From JANLSO01 sp031362405 (GTDB taxonomy: Bacteria > Actinomycetota > Thermoleophilia > Miltoncostaeales > Miltoncostaeaceae): 23,877 nucleotides of DNA. Positions 22,331-23,877 of this stretch are shown one piece after another; the first letter of the stretch is position 1, and each line of letters begins with the position of its first letter. The notes under the pieces are model-generated. The model searched no databases. It was not told the origin of the DNA and was given only the letters and a program-made list of their open reading frames with translations. Where the stretch lies: NCBI GenBank assembly GCA_031362405.1, contig JANLSO010000198.1, forward strand, positions 1 to 23,877, in the 5' to 3' direction. A program made the position numbers and the translations under genes.

Positions 22331-22425
22331 CTTCGGCCCCTTGGTCGGCACGCCAACGAGGCCATCGTCCGCCCCGTTCGCGCAAGGTGTCAAGCGCACG
22401 GCGCACGGCGGACTCGCGCGAAGAC

Positions 22426-23226
22426 CTACGGCACGATCGGCAGGGCGTTCACGTCGGTCGTGAGGTAGGTCGTCGAGAGGCCGCGCAGCGTGCCATTGGT
22501 GATCAACGCGCCCAGCGCGCGGTCGACGGGTGCCCGCAACCTGCTGCCTTCGGGGAAGACGATGCCGTACCGCTCTCCGGTCGCGATGCGTCCCACGAGG
22601 GGCCCGTAGCGGTCTGGTGCCGATCCGACCTCGGCGCCGAGAATCGGCGCGTCGTAGATGGCCGCGTCGCAGCGGCCCGTCTGCAGCTGCTGGAAAAGGC
22701 GCGCGGCGTTGCCGGCAAGAAGGGGCTTTCGAGACGGCCGGATGGTCGTGCCGATCAGCCGCGCACCCGTGGAGTTACGTTCCGTGCAGAGCTGAAGACC
22801 CGTCAAATCGGCGATGGTCTTGGGCGGGGCCGCGAGGTTGCGCCTGACGAGCACGCCTTGGTCCGCCGTGAGGTACGGGCGTGAGAAGTCGACCCGTGAA
22901 CGGCGATCCGGGAGGATCGAGACACCCGCGAGGGCGAAGTCCCAGGGCTTTGGTCCTGCGGTCAGCAATCGCGAGAAAAAAGGCTGGTTCACAAAGCGGA
23001 CCTGGGCGATGCCGAGCTGGGCGGCGAGAGCTCGGGTGAGGTCGATCTCCATCCCCTCGGCGTAGACGACGTCGCTCCCGATAACCGAGCCCGTCTGAAG
23101 TGCGGTGCTCGGGAGGCTGAGCGCGACCACCAGCTCGCCGGGCGTCTTCGTCGGGGGTGACTGCCCGAGCGCGGGCGGAACGACGCCGGCGGCGACAGCG
23201 AGACCCAAAGCAAGAATGCGTTTCAT
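22426..23226 (-). CDS. Secreted family-3 extracellular solute-binding protein
   Basis: A 266-residue protein of the amino-acid-type (family 3) solute-binding fold. Signal peptide: KR, hydrophobic core ILALGLAVAAGVV, likely cleavage around residue 21 (ALGQ). It lacks a lipobox cysteine, unusual for a monoderm binding protein. Fold markers include LVVALSLPSTALQTG, GMEIDLTRALAAQLG, WDFALAGVSILPDRRSRVDF (the SITPER-type block), SRPYLTADQGVLVRR, GRCDAAIYDAPI and GERYGIVFPEGSRLRAPVDR. No ABC permease or ATPase lies nearby. ATG 23226 has GGGAG upstream and overlaps the stop of the L,D-transpeptidase gene as ATGA; longer starts add unrelated sequence. Alternatives are a receptor role or a dehydratase-like enzyme on this fold. 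Ligand unknown. Confidence 0.88.
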   Translation of the reverse strand: MKRILALGLAVAAGVVPPALGQSPPTKTPGELVVALSLPSTALQTGSVIGSDVVYAEGMEIDLTRALAAQLGIAQVRFVNQPFFSRLLTAGPKPWDFALAGVSILPDRRSRVDFSRPYLTADQGVLVRRNLAAPPKTIADLTGLQLCTERNSTGARLIGTTIRPSRKPLLAGNAARLFQQLQTGRCDAAIYDAPILGAEVGSAPDRYGPLVGRIATGERYGIVFPEGSRLRAPVDRALGALITNGTLRGLSTTYLTTDVNALPIVP

Positions 23227-23876
23227 GCCGATCTCCCGAGAACGATTACCTGGCGGCCGACAGGCGTGCGCGCGTAGAGCCACTGGGCGTCGCCGGCGGG
23301 CAGGCGCAGGCACCCGTGCGACGCGGGTTGGGTGGGGATGCTCGAGTACTCGTGGAAGGCGACCCCGCCGACGAAGTAGCTGGCGTAGGGAAGCCAGACG
23401 CTGTAGGGCACCGACCAGTCTCTGACGTACTGACGGGTGATGCGGTAACTCCCCGCAGGGGTCTCGTAGCCCGGTTTTCCGGTCGAGGTGTGCAGCGTCC
23501 TCACGACAAGGTTGTTCTCGATGTAGAGGGCCACCTGTCGATCGAGGAGCACCTCCACGCGCGTGGGGTCACCCGTTGACCGCGGGGTGGGCGCGACCGC
23601 TGTTGCCAGCGCGGCAGATGTCGCCGGGCCCACCACGCCGTCACGTCCGACCCGCTGCCATTTCTGGAAAGCGATGATGGCGTTGGTGGTAGCGCTGTCG
23701 GCGACCCCATCGGCTTTGGCGGAGTCGAGGTAGCCCAGCTGCGCAAGCCGCTGTTCGAGCTGCGCGGTGTCCGGGGTCGCCGGGGTAGCGGGTTCGGTCG
23801 GTGTCGTCGGCGGGGCGATGTCTGGCGTCCGAATCGACTTCGCGGTGACGGCGCGGCTGACGTCGACGCCCGGGAA
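23223..23876 (-). CDS. L,D-transpeptidase with N-terminal peptidoglycan-binding domain (5' end missing)
   Basis: Secreted or envelope enzyme that forms 3-3 peptidoglycan cross-links or anchors proteins. The frame is open to the window edge, so the N-terminus is missing. In order: a Pro/Thr-rich linker (TPDIAPPTTPTEPATPATPD), a peptidoglycan-binding type 1 domain (LEQRLAQLGYLDSAKADGV, then AIIAFQKWQRVGRDGVVG) and a YkuD catalytic domain from about VEVLLDRQVALYI. The active site is complete: VAFHEY histidine and the SHGCLRLP motif with the catalytic cysteine. An internal GTG at 23636 would cut the binding domain and is not the real start. The stop overlaps the solute-binding gene by 4 bases. 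Confidence 0.93.
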   Translation of the reverse strand, partial: FPGVDVSRAVTAKSIRTPDIAPPTTPTEPATPATPDTAQLEQRLAQLGYLDSAKADGVADSATTNAIIAFQKWQRVGRDGVVGPATSAALATAVAPTPRSTGDPTRVEVLLDRQVALYIENNLVVRTLHTSTGKPGYETPAGSYRITRQYVRDWSVPYSVWLPYASYFVGGVAFHEYSSIPTQPASHGCLRLPAGDAQWLYARTPVGRQVIVLGRSA

Positions 23877-23877
23877 C

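Noticed and set aside
23501..23746. Minus-strand frame over the L,D-transpeptidase
   Set aside because: It is out of frame with the peptidoglycan-binding and YkuD domains, which are continuous in the other frame.
1..23877. CRISPR arrays, insertion sequences, prophage or biosynthetic clusters
   Set aside because: No regularly spaced direct repeats, transposase, integrase, phage structural genes or synthase modules were seen on either strand.

Overview
The window is high-GC DNA packed with tightly spaced housekeeping genes. GTG, TTG and possibly CTG starts are common and many neighbouring genes overlap by 4 bases. Together with an F420-type PPOX oxidoreductase, a complete mreBCD-mrdA-rodA cluster and the order rng-rplU-rpmA-obg-proB-proA-nadD-rsfS, this points to a rod-forming member of the Actinomycetota, perhaps a Thermoleophilia-like lineage. 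The phylum is a fairly safe inference; the class is a guess from gene order and protein style.

Layout. (1) 1-5958, plus strand: the 3' end of clpX, then valS, folC, a two-helix membrane protein with a PLDc_N-like domain, ndk and maf. (2) 5941-6960: a convergent 3'-3' junction carrying a 21-bp inverted repeat, then a minus-strand pair (small charged protein and F420-type PPOX enzyme) and a divergent promoter region. (3) 6961-14979, plus strand: the cell-elongation operon mreB-mreC-mreD-mrdA-rodA, a DUF697-like protein of unknown role, and an RNase E/G protein. (4) 14991-20038, plus strand: a structured leader, rplU-rpmA (L21, L27), a divergent Obg GTPase, proB-proA (proline synthesis), nadD (NAD synthesis) and rsfS (ribosome silencing). 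(5) 20112-20184: tRNA-Ala(GGC) with its own promoter. (6) 20310-23877, minus strand, accessory in character: a vapBC toxin-antitoxin pair, a truncated globin remnant, an alpha/beta hydrolase, a secreted family-3 solute-binding protein, and an L,D-transpeptidase that runs off the window end.

How the genes work together. Regions 3 and 4 couple wall elongation (MreBCD scaffold, RodA glycosyltransferase, PBP2 transpeptidase) to RNA processing and ribosome assembly (RNase G, L21, L27, Obg, RsfS), a combination typical of bacterial chromosomes. No CRISPR array, prophage, insertion sequence, biosynthetic cluster or clearly new multi-gene defence system was seen.

The points most worth a second look are: start sites for mreB, folC and rng that do not use ATG/GTG/TTG although a Shine-Dalgarno sequence and/or stop overlap sits in the right place; an Obg protein with eroded G4/G5 motifs and a shortened switch II; an RNase E/G protein without its zinc-link cysteines; the DUF697-like gene inside the wall operon; and the overlapping pair of an L,D-transpeptidase and a solute-binding protein without a lipobox.
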